A stretch of DNA of 64,000 bases from Periplaneta americana. Lineage: Eukaryota > Arthropoda > Insecta > Blattodea > Blattidae. Each line of letters starts with the position of its first letter. Within the stretch, counting starts at the first letter, position 1. Location: positions 12,221,800 through 12,285,799 of the forward strand of contig NC_091131.1 in NCBI RefSeq assembly GCF_040183065.1. The letters run 5' to 3'. A program made the translations under genes and the position numbers. This document shows positions 10,508 to 20,513 of this stretch, piece after piece. The notes under the pieces are model-generated. The model was not told the DNA's origin, did not search any database, and was given only the letters and a program-made list of their open reading frames with translations.

Positions 10508-10738
10508 ATTCACGGCTGTCTTGAATTGACTATTCCGGTTTCACAAGGTCTAGGTTAGTTTGAAACTGGTCCATCAGCGTCTTGTCGGAGTGCCTCATTC
10601 CCTTTCTCTTTTACTTTGTAATTGAATCGGTATTTGCATAAACAACATCTGTCCAAAAAAGTAAAAGAATCGGTATTTGAGAAACCTTATAAGTAGGGAC
10701 CGGAATTTTATGTAATATCAAGGTTTGAAATATGTATA

Positions 10739-10740
10739 TA

Positions 10741-10830
<90 letters not shown>

Positions 10831-11727
10831 CGCTTTTAAGGAACCCGGAGGTTCATTGCCGCCCTCACATAAGCCCGCCATTGGTCCCTATCCTGAGCAA
10901 AATTAATCCATTCTCTATCTACATATCCCACCTCCCTCAAATCCATTTTAATATTATCTCTCCATCTACGTCTCGGCCTCCCTAAAGGTCTTTTTCCCTC
11001 CGTCCTCCCAACTAACACTCTATATACATTTCAGGATTCGCCCATACGTGCTACATGCCCTGCCCATCTCAAACGTCTGGATTTAATGTTCCTAATTATG
11101 TCAGGTGAAGAATACAATGCGTGCAGTTCTGCGTTGTGTAACTTTCTCCATTCTCCTGTAACTTCATCCCTCTTAGTCCCAAATATTTTCCTAAGAATCT
11201 TATTCTCAAACACCCGTAGTCTCTATTCCTCTCTCAAAGTGAGAGTCCAAGTTTCACAACCATACAGAATAACCGGTAATATAACTGTTTTATAAATTCT
11301 TACTTTCAGATTTTTGGACAGCAGACTGGATGATAAGAGCTTCTCAACGAATAATAACAGGCATTTCCCATATTTATTCTGTGTTTAATTTCCTCCCGAG
11401 TATCATTTATATTTGTTACTGTTCATCCCAGATATTTGAACTTCTCCACCTCTTCAAAAGATAAATTTCCAATTTTTATATTTCCATTTCGTACAATATT
11501 CTCGTCACGAGACATAATCATATACTTTGTCTTTTCGGGATTTACTTCCAAACCTATCTCTTTACTTGCTTCCAGTAAAATTCCCCTGTTTTCCCTAATC
11601 GTTTGTGGATTTTCTCCTAACATATTCACGTCATCCGCATAGACAAGCAGCTGATGTAACCCGTTCAATTCCAAACCCTCTCTGTTATCCTGGACTTTCC
11701 TAATGGCATACTCTAGATCAAAGTTAA
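10739..11727 (-). mobile_element. LINE family L copy (5'-truncated) with (GTAA)n tail
   Basis: The minus strand ends in a (GTAA)n tail (10740-10829). It encodes the C-terminal part of the [22 protein letters not shown] (RT catalytic YADD), [42 protein letters not shown] and GRPRRRWRDN, with several frame breaks. It is flanked by an imperfect AATATGTA duplication inside the hAT element, so it arrived after it. Confidence 0.85.
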
Positions 11728-11820
11728 AAAGTAGAAGAATATGTAAGCAAAATAAGCTGAATATGTACCAAAATATGTAAAATCATTAAAATATTTAATA
11801 TCAATATGTGGCAGGTATAG

Positions 11821-11974
11821 GATAGGTAAGACTCTCCAGTTGTGATTTCATAGAGCACCCGACTTTTTTACCGCACACTTGACACATTACTATTTTTCCA
11901 TCTGTAGTGAAACCTTCGTCCATCGCAAACCATGATTTTATTTTTGTCGTTAGGAGTGAAGATACAGGGGCCAT
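11821..11974 (-). pseudogene. BED/CGGBP1-like zinc-finger fragment of the hAT transposase
   Basis: The ATG is at 11974. The frame gives KIKSWFAMDEGFTTDGK then VMCQVCGKKVGCSMKSQLE. C-x2-C with downstream Lys/Gly and a 'SQLE-H' region is the N-terminal DNA-binding finger of hAT transposases. The histidine half of the finger is not intact. Confidence 0.65.
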
Positions 11975-12832
11975 TTTAGTTAGTTAAAAGCAGTAGATAA
12001 ACTCACTTGCACTTTATACTGTAAGTACTAAAACTAGAGAACTGAGTGAAATGAATGACACAACACTACTGCAAGCACTGTTTCGCTTTACTGGATTAGG
12101 AGAAAATAAGAGGAGATGTGGGACACATGCATTTTAGCTGCTCCCTGTAAGAAACAAAGTACCTACTAAAACCTCAAACTATAGGCATTTAATAACTGTT
12201 GTTTGCCTGGAACTAAGGACGTTGTGTTTCATACCGAAATATATCTTTTCTTGGGTAAGTAAAACGGTTTTTTAAATCTGTGTATTTCAAATTGTAAACT
12301 TCCCTAACAGAAGTTTTTTTTTTTTTTTCCTTTTAGAGAAGTAAAAATGAATAAACCCCCTAAATATGTAGATTGATGTAATATCAAACCGTAATATGTA
12401 ATGTGGGGTAAATATGTAAAATATGTAGCATCAAATTTGATTATATTAATGGTAATTACAAGATTCGCAAAGATTTGTTATTTATATAAGGTTAAGTTGA
12501 AAGGAATAAGTTATAATATGTAATTACATAAAAATCGGTCCCTACTTATAAGTCAATAAAAAAAATAGCCTATTGCTAATTCTTGTTCTATAAGTATAGA
12601 TATATCGTTTTGTGGGAAAATATCACAAATCAAATGGTATTTCTATTGTGACTTGTGCGTTTGAAAATTAGGTTTCGTGGAGAAGGCCCATAAGTCAATA
12701 ACAAGGCTGACAGAGAAGGAACAAAACTATAGCCTAAGATGTTATGTTTGGAAAATTAATTATTTTATATCCGAATTTTGGATTTCTTAGAGTAATGTTA
12801 TTGTCTTTTGTGTAGGCCTAATATATTATTGT

Positions 12833-13684
12833 ATTAAACGCAGAATAAAAATGGGAAATGCCTGTTATTATTCAGTTGAGAAGCTTTTGTCATCGAGTCT
12901 GCTGTCAAAAAATCTGAAAGTCAGAATTTATAAAATAATTGAGGACCGTTTTTGCAAAACTTGCTAACTGAAAAAACTAAATTTTACAGGAGAGACAAAA
13001 CACTATAGTAAGAAAGTTTTGCTGTATCTCTCACCTATAGCAGAAAGCAAGTTTTGAAAAAACGATCACACTTTGACACACTACAATGAAGAGAAATAAC
13101 TCAATTTTACTAAGACGAGTTGAACATCATGTAGAGGCCTGCCTTATGTTAACGTATCCATCAAAATCTCAATTTTACAAATTTTGCAGTTAGCAAACAT
13201 TTTGCAAAAACGGTCCTGAATTATATTTCCGGTTGTTCTGTATGGTTGTGAAACTTGGACTCTCACTTTGAGGGAGAAACAGAGGCTAAGAGTGTTCAAG
13301 AATAAGGTGCTTACGAAAATATTTGAGTCTAAGAGGAATGAAGTTACAGAAAAATGGAGAAAGTTACACAACGCAGAACTGCATGTATTGTATTCTTCAT
13401 CTGACATAATTAGGAACATTAAATCCAGACGTTTGAGATGGACAAGGCATGTAGCACGTATGGGCGAATCCAGAAATGCGTATAGGATCTTAGTTGGAAG
13501 ACCAGAAGGAAAAATACCTTTAGGGGCCGAGACGTAGATGGGAGGATAATATTAAAATGGATTTGAAGGAGACAAGATATGATGATAGAGACTGGATTAA
13601 TCTTGCATAGGATAAGGACCGATGGCGGGCTTTTATGAGGGCGGCAATGAACCTCCTGGTTTCTTAAAAGCCATAAGTAAGTAA
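12833..13684 (+). mobile_element. LINE family L copy interrupted by a MITE
   Basis: The plus strand encodes [13 protein letters not shown].., is interrupted at 12941-13218, then resumes: [30 protein letters not shown] and [16 protein letters not shown], ending in ..SKAISK (TTCTTAAAAGCCATAAGTAAG). The frame is lost after GRPEGKIPLG. 5'-truncated. Confidence 0.8.
12941..13218. mobile_element. 278-bp MITE inside LINE
   Basis: Terminal inverted repeats GAGGACCGTTTTTGCAAA / TTTGCAAAAACGGTCCTG extend into AACTTGCTAACTG / CAGTTAGCAAAC. The 4-bp duplication AATT lies at 12937-12940 and 13219-13222. Removing it restores the LINE sequence between ATTTATAAAA and TATATTTCCGG. No coding capacity. Confidence 0.88.
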
Positions 13685-13689
13685 AAATT

Positions 13690-14044
13690 ATTGTATTTGA
13701 TTATTTCATGCAGAACTTTATTATTTATGTCCTTAGTGACATTTCATACAGATTAGTGTAACATTTGTTCATATGAAGCAAAAATTATGAAGTCAGCTCT
13801 TAAATATTGGTTCTGAAAATCAAATTCGTATTTTTTTAACCAAATTTTCAATTATTTCCCGAAATAAAGAGGCTATGATGTGTGATCCTTTTTTTTTTTT
13901 TAGAATACAATATTTATTACAGCATTCTTATTTCTGTAAGACAGGTCTGTTACAAGAAGATCTCCCCGGAATAAGCGTGTAATCAACGAATCTATAATAC
14001 ACGTTTTAGAAGGAAGGGAAATAATTTTTGGGGCATATTTCGTT
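13690..14044. other. No gene seen
   Basis: AT-rich with a T-tract at about 13889-13902. No recognised repeat. Confidence 0.5.
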
Positions 14045-14129
14045 AGGCTAAGAAAGAGACTAGTGAAGAGATTTGTGTGGAGTGTGACTTTTGTACGGAG
14101 GCAGAAACATTGGCATTAGGACGAAGTGA

Positions 14130-14389
14130 GTCCAAATCTGTGGAGTAACGGTTAGCGCGTCTGGCCGCGAAACCAGGTGGCCCGGGTTCGATTCCCGGTC
14201 GGGGCAAGTTACCTGGTTGAGGTTTTTTTCCGGGGTTTTGCCTCAACCCAATATAAGCAAATGCTTGGTAACTTTCGGTGCTGGACCCCGGACTCATTTC
14301 ACCGGCATTATCACCTTCATCTCATTCAGACGCTAAATAACCTTAGATGTTGATAAAGCGTCCTAAAATAACCTACAAAAATAAAAACG
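14130..14389 (+). mobile_element. SINE S1 copy nested in LINE M
   Basis: Same S1 landmarks as at 9988-10232: GTGGAGTAACGGTTAGCG, GGGTTCGATTCCCGGTC and TGCTGGACCCCGGACTC. Flanked by ACGAAGTGA (14121-14129 and 14390-14398). Confidence 0.88.
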
Positions 14390-14421
14390 ACGAAGTGAAG
14401 AGAAGCAAATAGAAGCATTTG

Positions 14422-14729
14422 AAATGTGGATACGTGTTACATGCCCTGCCCATCTCAAACGTCTGGATTTAATGTTCCTAATTATGTCAGGTGAAGAATA
14501 CAATGCGTGCAGTTCTGTGTTGTGTAACTTTCTCCATTCTCCTGTAACTTCATCCCTCTTAGTCCCAAATATTTTCCTAAGCACCTTATTCTCAAACACC
14601 TTTAACCTATGTTCCTCTCTCAAAGTGAGAGTCCAAGTTTCACAACCATACAGAACAACCGGTAATATAACTGTTTTATAAATTCTAACTTTCAGATTTT
14701 TCGACAGCAGACTGGATGATAAAAGTTTG
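14422..14729 (-). mobile_element. LINE L fragment nested in LINE M
   Basis: The minus strand encodes [19 protein letters not shown].. to RRLRWAGHV. It lacks both the LINE 3' end and the RT core. TTGAAATGTG occurs at each junction (14417 region and 14728 region), which looks like a target duplication. Confidence 0.7.
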
Positions 14730-15133
14730 AAATGTGCAGACAGAATAAGAAAATGAAGTTGTGATGAAAAGAGTGGGTGAAGAAAGAATGGTGCTGAAAC
14801 TGATCAGAAAGAGGAAAAGAAATTGGTTGGGTCACTGGTTGAGAAGAAGCTGTCTACTGAAGGATGCACTGAAAGGAATGGTGAACGGGAGAAGAAGACT
14901 ACGGGGCAGGAGAAGATATCAGATGACAGACAACATTAAGATATAGGAAAGATTGAGGAATGCTGGATTTGAAGTGAAAGACCTGCCCTTGAGCAGAAAA
15001 CTATGAATGACTGAATTTCGTTAGCCTCTATTTACTAGCGGATCCATTTGACTAATCAAGGATGCAAGTTTATTGAGCTATTAGATGCAATAATTTGTTA
15101 TAAATGAATGCTTCAAAATTAGTTTTCCAGCTA

Positions 15134-15737
15134 ACAAGCAAACGTTCTGATGGGGGCAGATAAAAAAGTTAAATTTTTTTCTTCCACCAAGTTAATAATG
15201 TCAAAAGAAGTCCTTGTACAAATTTTGGCCACTCGACCGCAATTACGAGACCGTCCAGAAAGTGATTTTCCCTGGGATCGTTTAGGCCTATGGAAAAAAA
15301 GGACAATTTCGTCCAAATATTTATTGAAACAGATACAGCAATTTTTGCTCTATTTGTCAACATATCCCCTACTGGAATTGAGACATTTGTCATACCATGG
15401 GATCAATTTTTGTGTCGTAGAAGTCAGCCGCCTCAGATCGGAACCAGCGTTTGACTGCGTCTGCACCTCTCTCTGACGATCCCATGATATGAGAAATGTC
15501 TCAGTTCCGATGGAAAATATGTTGGAAAATAGCTCAAGTTGTGTCCGTTCTAATAAATTTGTCCATTGAAATTGTGTTTTTTTTCTGTTAACGGCCCCTG
15601 GCGAATCAATTTTTTACGGCCCTCGTAATTGCGGTCGAGTGGCCAAAATTTGTATAAGCACTTCTTTTGACATTATTAACATGATAGAAGAAAAAAATTT
15701 AACTTTTTTATCTGCCCCCAACAGAACGTTTGCTTGT
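15134..15737. mobile_element. Long foldback MITE (about 600 bp)
   Basis: The arms ACAAGCAAACGTTCTG / CAGAACGTTTGCTTGT continue inward with GATAAAAAAGTTAAATT, ATTTTGGCCACTCGACC and, near the centre, GAGACATTTGTCATACC-type inverted matches. Most of the element can form one imperfect hairpin around 15405-15475. No coding capacity; open frames are palindrome artefacts. Confidence 0.8.
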
Positions 15738-15974
15738 AAGTCACATATTTAATTAATTTGATGTTTCATTCTCTTTGTGGGGAGGTCTTCATTTATACAT
15801 CTTTATACATAAATCAGATCTTCATCTACCCTCTGTTAGTCTAAGCTGTTTTAAAAAAGGAGTTCGCTATTCATGTATAACAGTCTTCAATGCACTGCCT
15901 AACTATCTCAAAGATTTGAAGAACCACGAGAAAATGTTCAGAAATAATTAACCAGGTTTCTACATACTCATACC

Positions 15975-16700
15975 TTCTACACAACTGATGAATTGTTTAT
16001 GCTTGTGAATTGAATTATTCTACTCAAATGACATGTACAATTTTATATAGCTCAACTGAAATATGTTTTTATATTGACTTAATCTGTTTACTATGCATTG
16101 TATTTTTTGTTTAGCATAACTGATGAATTGTATGTACTGTAAATTGAATAGTATACTGTATAGGTCAACTGATGAATTGTTTAAGCTTATAAATTGAATT
16201 AATCTACTTCATATGAATTGTATAGCTTAACGAAAATAAGTTTGTAAATTGAACTAATTTGATTGTATATGTTTGTATAGTTTGGCTGATGAATTGTATA
16301 TGTTCTTAAAATGATTACTAGTCTGTGTAGCTCTACTGATGAATTGTTTATGATTATAAATTGAATTAATCTACTTGATATTAATTGCAAAAATTTGAAT
16401 AGCTTAATGAAAGTATGCTACTTTGTATTGTATATATTTCTATAGTTTTGGCCGATGAATTGTATATGCTTTAAATTGAATAGTAATCTATATAGCTCTA
16501 TTGATAAATTGTTTGTGTTTGTAATTTGAAGTAGTTTGCATGATATGTATTATCAATTTCTGTATATCACAACTGGTTGAATTGTTTATGCCTTAAATTT
16601 AATTAACTTGTTTTGTATTATACATATAGCTCAACTGATGAATGATCGTTTGCGTTTGTAAATTTAATAATCTGATTGGCTATGTATTGTATACTTTTAG
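15975..16700 (+). repeat. Degenerate tandem repeat within LINE K 3' UTR
   Basis: The phrase CTGATGAATTGTTTATG..TAAATTGAATTAATCTAC..TATAGCTCAA recurs about ten times with strong divergence and variable spacing of roughly 60-70 bp. Confidence 0.7.
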
Positions 16701-16705
16701 TAGAG

Positions 16706-16999
16706 CCATCGATGTAGCTCAGTCGGTAGACTCGCTGGGCTGCTGATCCGGAGCTGCGTTCGGGCTTGGATTGGATTCCACCTTTGGTCTTCGGTTTCTT
16801 CCGAGGTTTTCCACAGCCGTGGGACTGAAACCGGATGGTCTATGGCGAGTCCTTGGCATCAACCTCTTTGATTTGATTACCCCCCTTTTGATTTGATTAC
16901 CTGGTTGGGGTTTTTCCGAGGTTTTCCCCAACCAAAAGGCAAATGCCGGGTAATATTTTGTCGAATCCTCGGACCTCACCTCATCTCACTACATCTCGC
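16706..16999 (+). mobile_element. tRNA-headed SINE (second family, S2)
   Basis: Starts CATCGATGTAGCTCAGTCGG (A-box-like). Internal GGTTGGGGTTTTTCCGAGG and GGCAAATGCCGGGTAAT resemble the S1 body. Contains a short duplication TTTTGATTTGATTACC. No clear TSD seen. Confidence 0.65.
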
Positions 17000-17185
17000 C
17001 AAAATGTAAAAAACTGCACAAAATTGTAAAAATTGTAGAAAATTACTAAATTGTAAAACTATAAAAATTTGTAAAAATTGTAATTGTAATATTGTAAAAT
17101 TTTGACTTGTTCCACATCTTAAAGCTTCATTGCTCATGTAAGATTTATGGAATAAAATAAATGAATGAAATGAATGAATGTATAC

Positions 17186-17636
17186 ATAATATATATTTTC
17201 CCCAGTTCCGTTACTGTGCAATATTTCAGTGAAGTCGTACGTCTCCCAGCTATCCCCTTCGCGGTTGACTGGTCAGACCTACTGCTCCGTATCTGTTGCT
17301 CTGGCTAAACGTGAATCATGATACGCAGTAAATCTGTTTACAACTCATTTCTGACATCGACTCAACCCCTACCACCGCTAGCTTGCAAGTGTCTCTCTGT
17401 ACATGTTCCAGTTGCTTATTAGCTGGTATGCGTGACGGATTAGAACGTCGCCTTCAAAACTGTGTACCTCAAAAAAGCAAAAATCTCGTGAAGAGTAGGA
17501 TCAAGAGTTTTTGTTCTGTGTATGGTGAAAACATAGAGTGATCAAGTTGCTCTCAAAAGTGCTATTTGGAGCATTATGGAAACGCCATTACAAGTGTGAG
17601 AAATTACGAGGTAAGTTGTTATATTAATTAGATCTA
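17186..17636. other. No gene assigned
   Basis: Less AT-rich than its flanks. It has no long open frame and ends in a donor-like GAGGTAAGTTG at about 17609. It could be transposon 5' sequence or a fossil exon. I recognise no protein. Confidence 0.35.
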
Positions 17637-17662
17637 TTATTATTATTACTATTATTATTATC

Positions 17663-17706
<44 letters not shown>

Positions 17707-17990
17707 TTTTGGTGTAGTTAAGGCCATCAGGCCTTCTCTTCTATAACACCAGGAATACAAATACAATAATAGAAATAAACAGAAAAAAATACACTATATA
17801 CAAAGTAAAGCTACATAAGAAATAAAGAGAGAGAGAAAAAAACACTATAAACAAAGTAAAGCCACACAAAAATATACACAGGTTGCAGTCACACAAACTG
17901 AGGACAAGTAAGTATGTAAAATCATGTTGAGTAGGCTATAAAACTAAACAAAACACCATCACTAACCAAACTTTACAACAGATGCTCAAA
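17637..17990 (-). mobile_element. LINE family C 3' end, minus strand
   Basis: (ATT)n and (TTTA)n tract (17637-17710), then GGCCATCAGGCCTTCTC and ACAAAGTAAAGCCACAC.., the reverse complement of the 3' UTR at 54180-54475. 3' UTR only. Confidence 0.75.
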
Positions 17991-18372
17991 ATGGGGACCA
18001 TTCACAGCGAAACGAACTTCCAGTCCATCACGAAAACAGCCCATTATTTTCTATCTCACCGTTACATGACTCAGCTGTTCCATCTCATATCTACAATCAT
18101 ATATAACCATGTAGAGTAGGCCATGAAAATAAACAAAACACTAACATTAAACAATAATGAACAGTTTTCATTACAAAGTTCGGTTAACGATAGTGTTTTA
18201 TTTAATTTTATGGCATGTTCAACATTATTTTACATACTTATTGTCTCAAGTTGGAAGTCTATGAATTAATTTAATAAACTGTTAAAAGACACGAACTGGT
18301 GAATAGGTAAAATTCCTCCGCATTCATACGAGATTTGTGACGAATCAAAACAATCCGTCTTGATGCACCTTT
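17991..18372. other. No gene seen
   Basis: AT-rich, no recognised repeat. Confidence 0.45.
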
Positions 18373-19256
18373 TATAAATAAGGTGGGTGCCCCTGTTATG
18401 GCCATGTTCCTGATATGGCCACCCCCCCTATTGTGAGTCAGTTAACCAAAAATCCTCTAAATTGCAGCAGCATCCAGTGAAAGGACATCCTGGTATGTCA
18501 CGTGATCGTTTCCATCCAGTCAGGTTGAGCAATATGGCGTCAGTTGCCTGTTTTGCGGCTTTCATGTGACCTCTTCTTATTTTTCTCTGGTAAGTTTCCT
18601 TTGCTTTATGCATGTTTTTCAATAACTTCTTTCATGAAAACCATCGTACTCCATTCAGTTTTTAATGTTCTGTTGATTGGTGTTGTAGTTGATGGCGTAT
18701 CTTTTACGAGTTATTCATAATCAAACGATTTTCGTAAAAGCTTACCTGCCCCTGATATGGCCATATCAAATGCACCATGGCCATATCAAGTTCATTTCAC
18801 TTTTATTTTTTCACCTGACAAATTTACATGCCGTATAGCTGGGATTACGCAAATATTTTGTATTTTAAGAAAAAAACTTAATTTTTTAGGGAAAAACCTG
18901 TTTTGACTACACTTTTGAATTATAAAAAAGATTATTAAGTGTAATTTTTATTCATTTTAATTTAATTTTAACACAACTGCGCTATCAAACTGAAAACAAT
19001 CACGATTTGTAGAACATGGAACAAGGGTGGCCATATCATGTGCACATGTTCCTGATATGGCCACTAGGTAGACCTTTGGAATTTGAGACTTTTTGGACAA
19101 TTAAAGCTATTTTTTATGGGGAAAGGAAATTGTTTTGAGAAAGTCCATTAGACTGAGAACGAGTAAGAAAAAGTGGTTTACATTTTTTTCAAAATGGCGG
19201 CTAGAAAAATTCTCAAACCTTAGCATGGCCATATCAGGGACACTTACCTTATAAAC
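18373..19256 (-). mobile_element. pogo-like TIR element with repeated TGATATGGCCA motif
   Basis: Ends TAAGGTGGGTGCCCCTG / CAGGGACACTTACCTTA next to TA. The word (C)TGATATGGCCA or its inverse recurs at about 18393, 18409, 18751, 18779, 19030, 19050 and 19227. A minus-strand frame at 18428-18622 contains ETYQRKIRRGHMKAAKQA, like the start of pogo/CENP-B-type helix-turn-helix domains. The DDE core is missing. Confidence 0.6.
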
Positions 19257-19690
19257 ATTTGACTGCTTAGGACATTGAGGAAATAGACATTTAGATCACT
19301 TAAATAAATATTCATTAAAACAATTCTTTATTCCTTAAAAACTCGCATGAAATAACTGAACATAGTCTGACGTCACAGCCTCGTTCTTTCTGTAGTGGAA
19401 GCCACTCTCAGATAACTGTCCAAAAAGTCTGTATTTACAACATTGGAGTGATCACTTCATAGACTATATTACACTTTAAACATACCTAATGCAAGTCATG
19501 TTCTTCAGTCTCTTCTTTCCTTTACATACTGTACACTCACGAACACATTATGTATATAATTATATAGCTGCAAAAATCATAAATAATATAATAGAAGTGT
19601 CGACAATCTATTGACTGCGACTCCATTTCATTTCGCCTCGTCTGCATAGAAGTACAAACGAAGTGCTATCGGAAAGTTACCCGAGTTAGA
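19257..19690. other. No gene seen
   Basis: AT-rich spacer. Confidence 0.45.
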
Positions 19691-19699
19691 ATTGTTCAA

Positions 19700-19880
19700 C
19701 TTAATTATATGTGACTTCCATCCCCTTCGAAATGGATCCCTTTTGACTTCACATACAGTTCCAGGTGTTTTGCAATGCCTCGAATGCTTCATTGAAGTCC
19801 TTATCTTGAAGCTCGTCAAGGAACGCCCTCGATTCCACCTGAATCTCTCCCATTGATTCAAATTGTCACCCATTCATCTT
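19700..19880 (-). pseudogene. mariner-type transposase C-terminal fragment
   Basis: The minus frame reads FESMGEIQVESRAFLDEL, QDKDFNEAFEALQNTWNCM, stop, SQKGSIS. The 'L--KDF--AF--LQ--W--C' pattern is the end of Tc1/mariner-family transposases. Neither TIR was found. Confidence 0.45.
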
Positions 19881-20231
19881 AAATTTCATTTTAGGAAGAT
19901 GCTAAAAATCACACCGGGTTAAGAGGCAGGAAGCTCAAAATTTTATTTCCGTTTCTGTACACAGAACGGCACCATTTGGTAGACTGATTCACTTTCATTA
20001 GTCCTGTAGTCATGTCCGCATGCTTCTCAAAATCACATAGAAATGAATACATTTCGGTAACTTTCCCATAGAATTTCGTAAAAAAACTAATAAAAATACA
20101 TGATATACAGTATGGTAAATGCTCTTTTTCTTCTTTAGTACGTTTTGAAATGTTTTGAAGCTATTTACTTCGCCCATTACGTTTCCCATCTACGGGGATT
20201 GAACAGGAAACCCAGGGACAATCAAATATTT

Positions 20232-20513
20232 GGTGGGTTAAAAGTCGCTTTCCCTCAAACACTTCCTTACATTTAAATACATTCAATTTACATTTGACTG
20301 AACATTTCTGTTATTGCATAGAGCTGCATCCCAATACAATAAAACAAAACAACAACAAGACATTACATCGGAAAAACAGTTGACGCACGAACATGGTTGT
20401 CAACCCACCACATATCACACCAGCTATTCGTTTATTCAAGTTATGATATCTGTATATGTGTACAAGTATGAAACCTAAAAACGAATATTGGGGAAAGCTA
20501 CTTTTGACCCACC
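20232..20513. mobile_element. 280-bp MITE
   Basis: TIRs GGTGGGTTAAAAGTCGCTTT / AAAGCTACTTTTGACCCACC. No open frame. Confidence 0.75.

Larger units (their letters stand above)
10694..12544 (-). mobile_element. hAT transposon with 8-bp TSD and BED-type finger remnant
   Basis: TIRs TAGGGACCGGAATTTTATG / CATAAAAATCGGTCCCTA are flanked by the 8-bp duplication CTTATAAG (10686-10693 and 12545-12552), the hAT hallmark. On the minus strand, 11974-11821 reads MAPVSSLL.. then DGKIVMCQVCGKKVG.., a BED/CGGBP1-like zinc-finger start (C-x2-C). The transposase core is deleted, so this is non-autonomous. AATATGTA-type words cluster inside both ends (about 10728, 11732-11780, 12363-12425, 12516), a likely set of subterminal transposase-binding sites. 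A LINE is nested at 10739-11727. Confidence 0.88.
14045..15005 (+). mobile_element. LINE family M, C-terminal fragment, twice interrupted
   Basis: Pieces at 14045-14129 (RLVKRFVWSVTF..), 14390-14421 (..KQIEAFEMW) and 14730-15005 (VMKRVGEERMVLKLI, KRKRNWLGHWLRRSCLLKD, GRRRYQMTDNIKI) read in order as the region downstream of a non-LTR RT. A SINE (14130-14389) and a reversed family L fragment (14422-14729) split it. Scattered stops. This family differs from L in sequence (NWLGHWLRR versus [11 protein letters not shown]). Confidence 0.7.
15770..17185 (+). mobile_element. LINE family K 3' end with internally repetitive 3' UTR
   Basis: Coding remnant at about 15825-15965: SCFKKGVRYSC.., VFNALPNYLKDLKNHEKMF, homologous to 32330-32470 of the better-preserved K copy. 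A long AT-rich 3' UTR built of degenerate repeats follows, then a conserved TGACTTGTTCCACAT block (about 17100) and an (AATGA)n tail. A SINE is nested at 16706-16999. Confidence 0.7.

Noticed and set aside
10155-10529. 124-codon frame with a His run
   Set aside because: Starts inside a SINE and ends in a CAT microsatellite.
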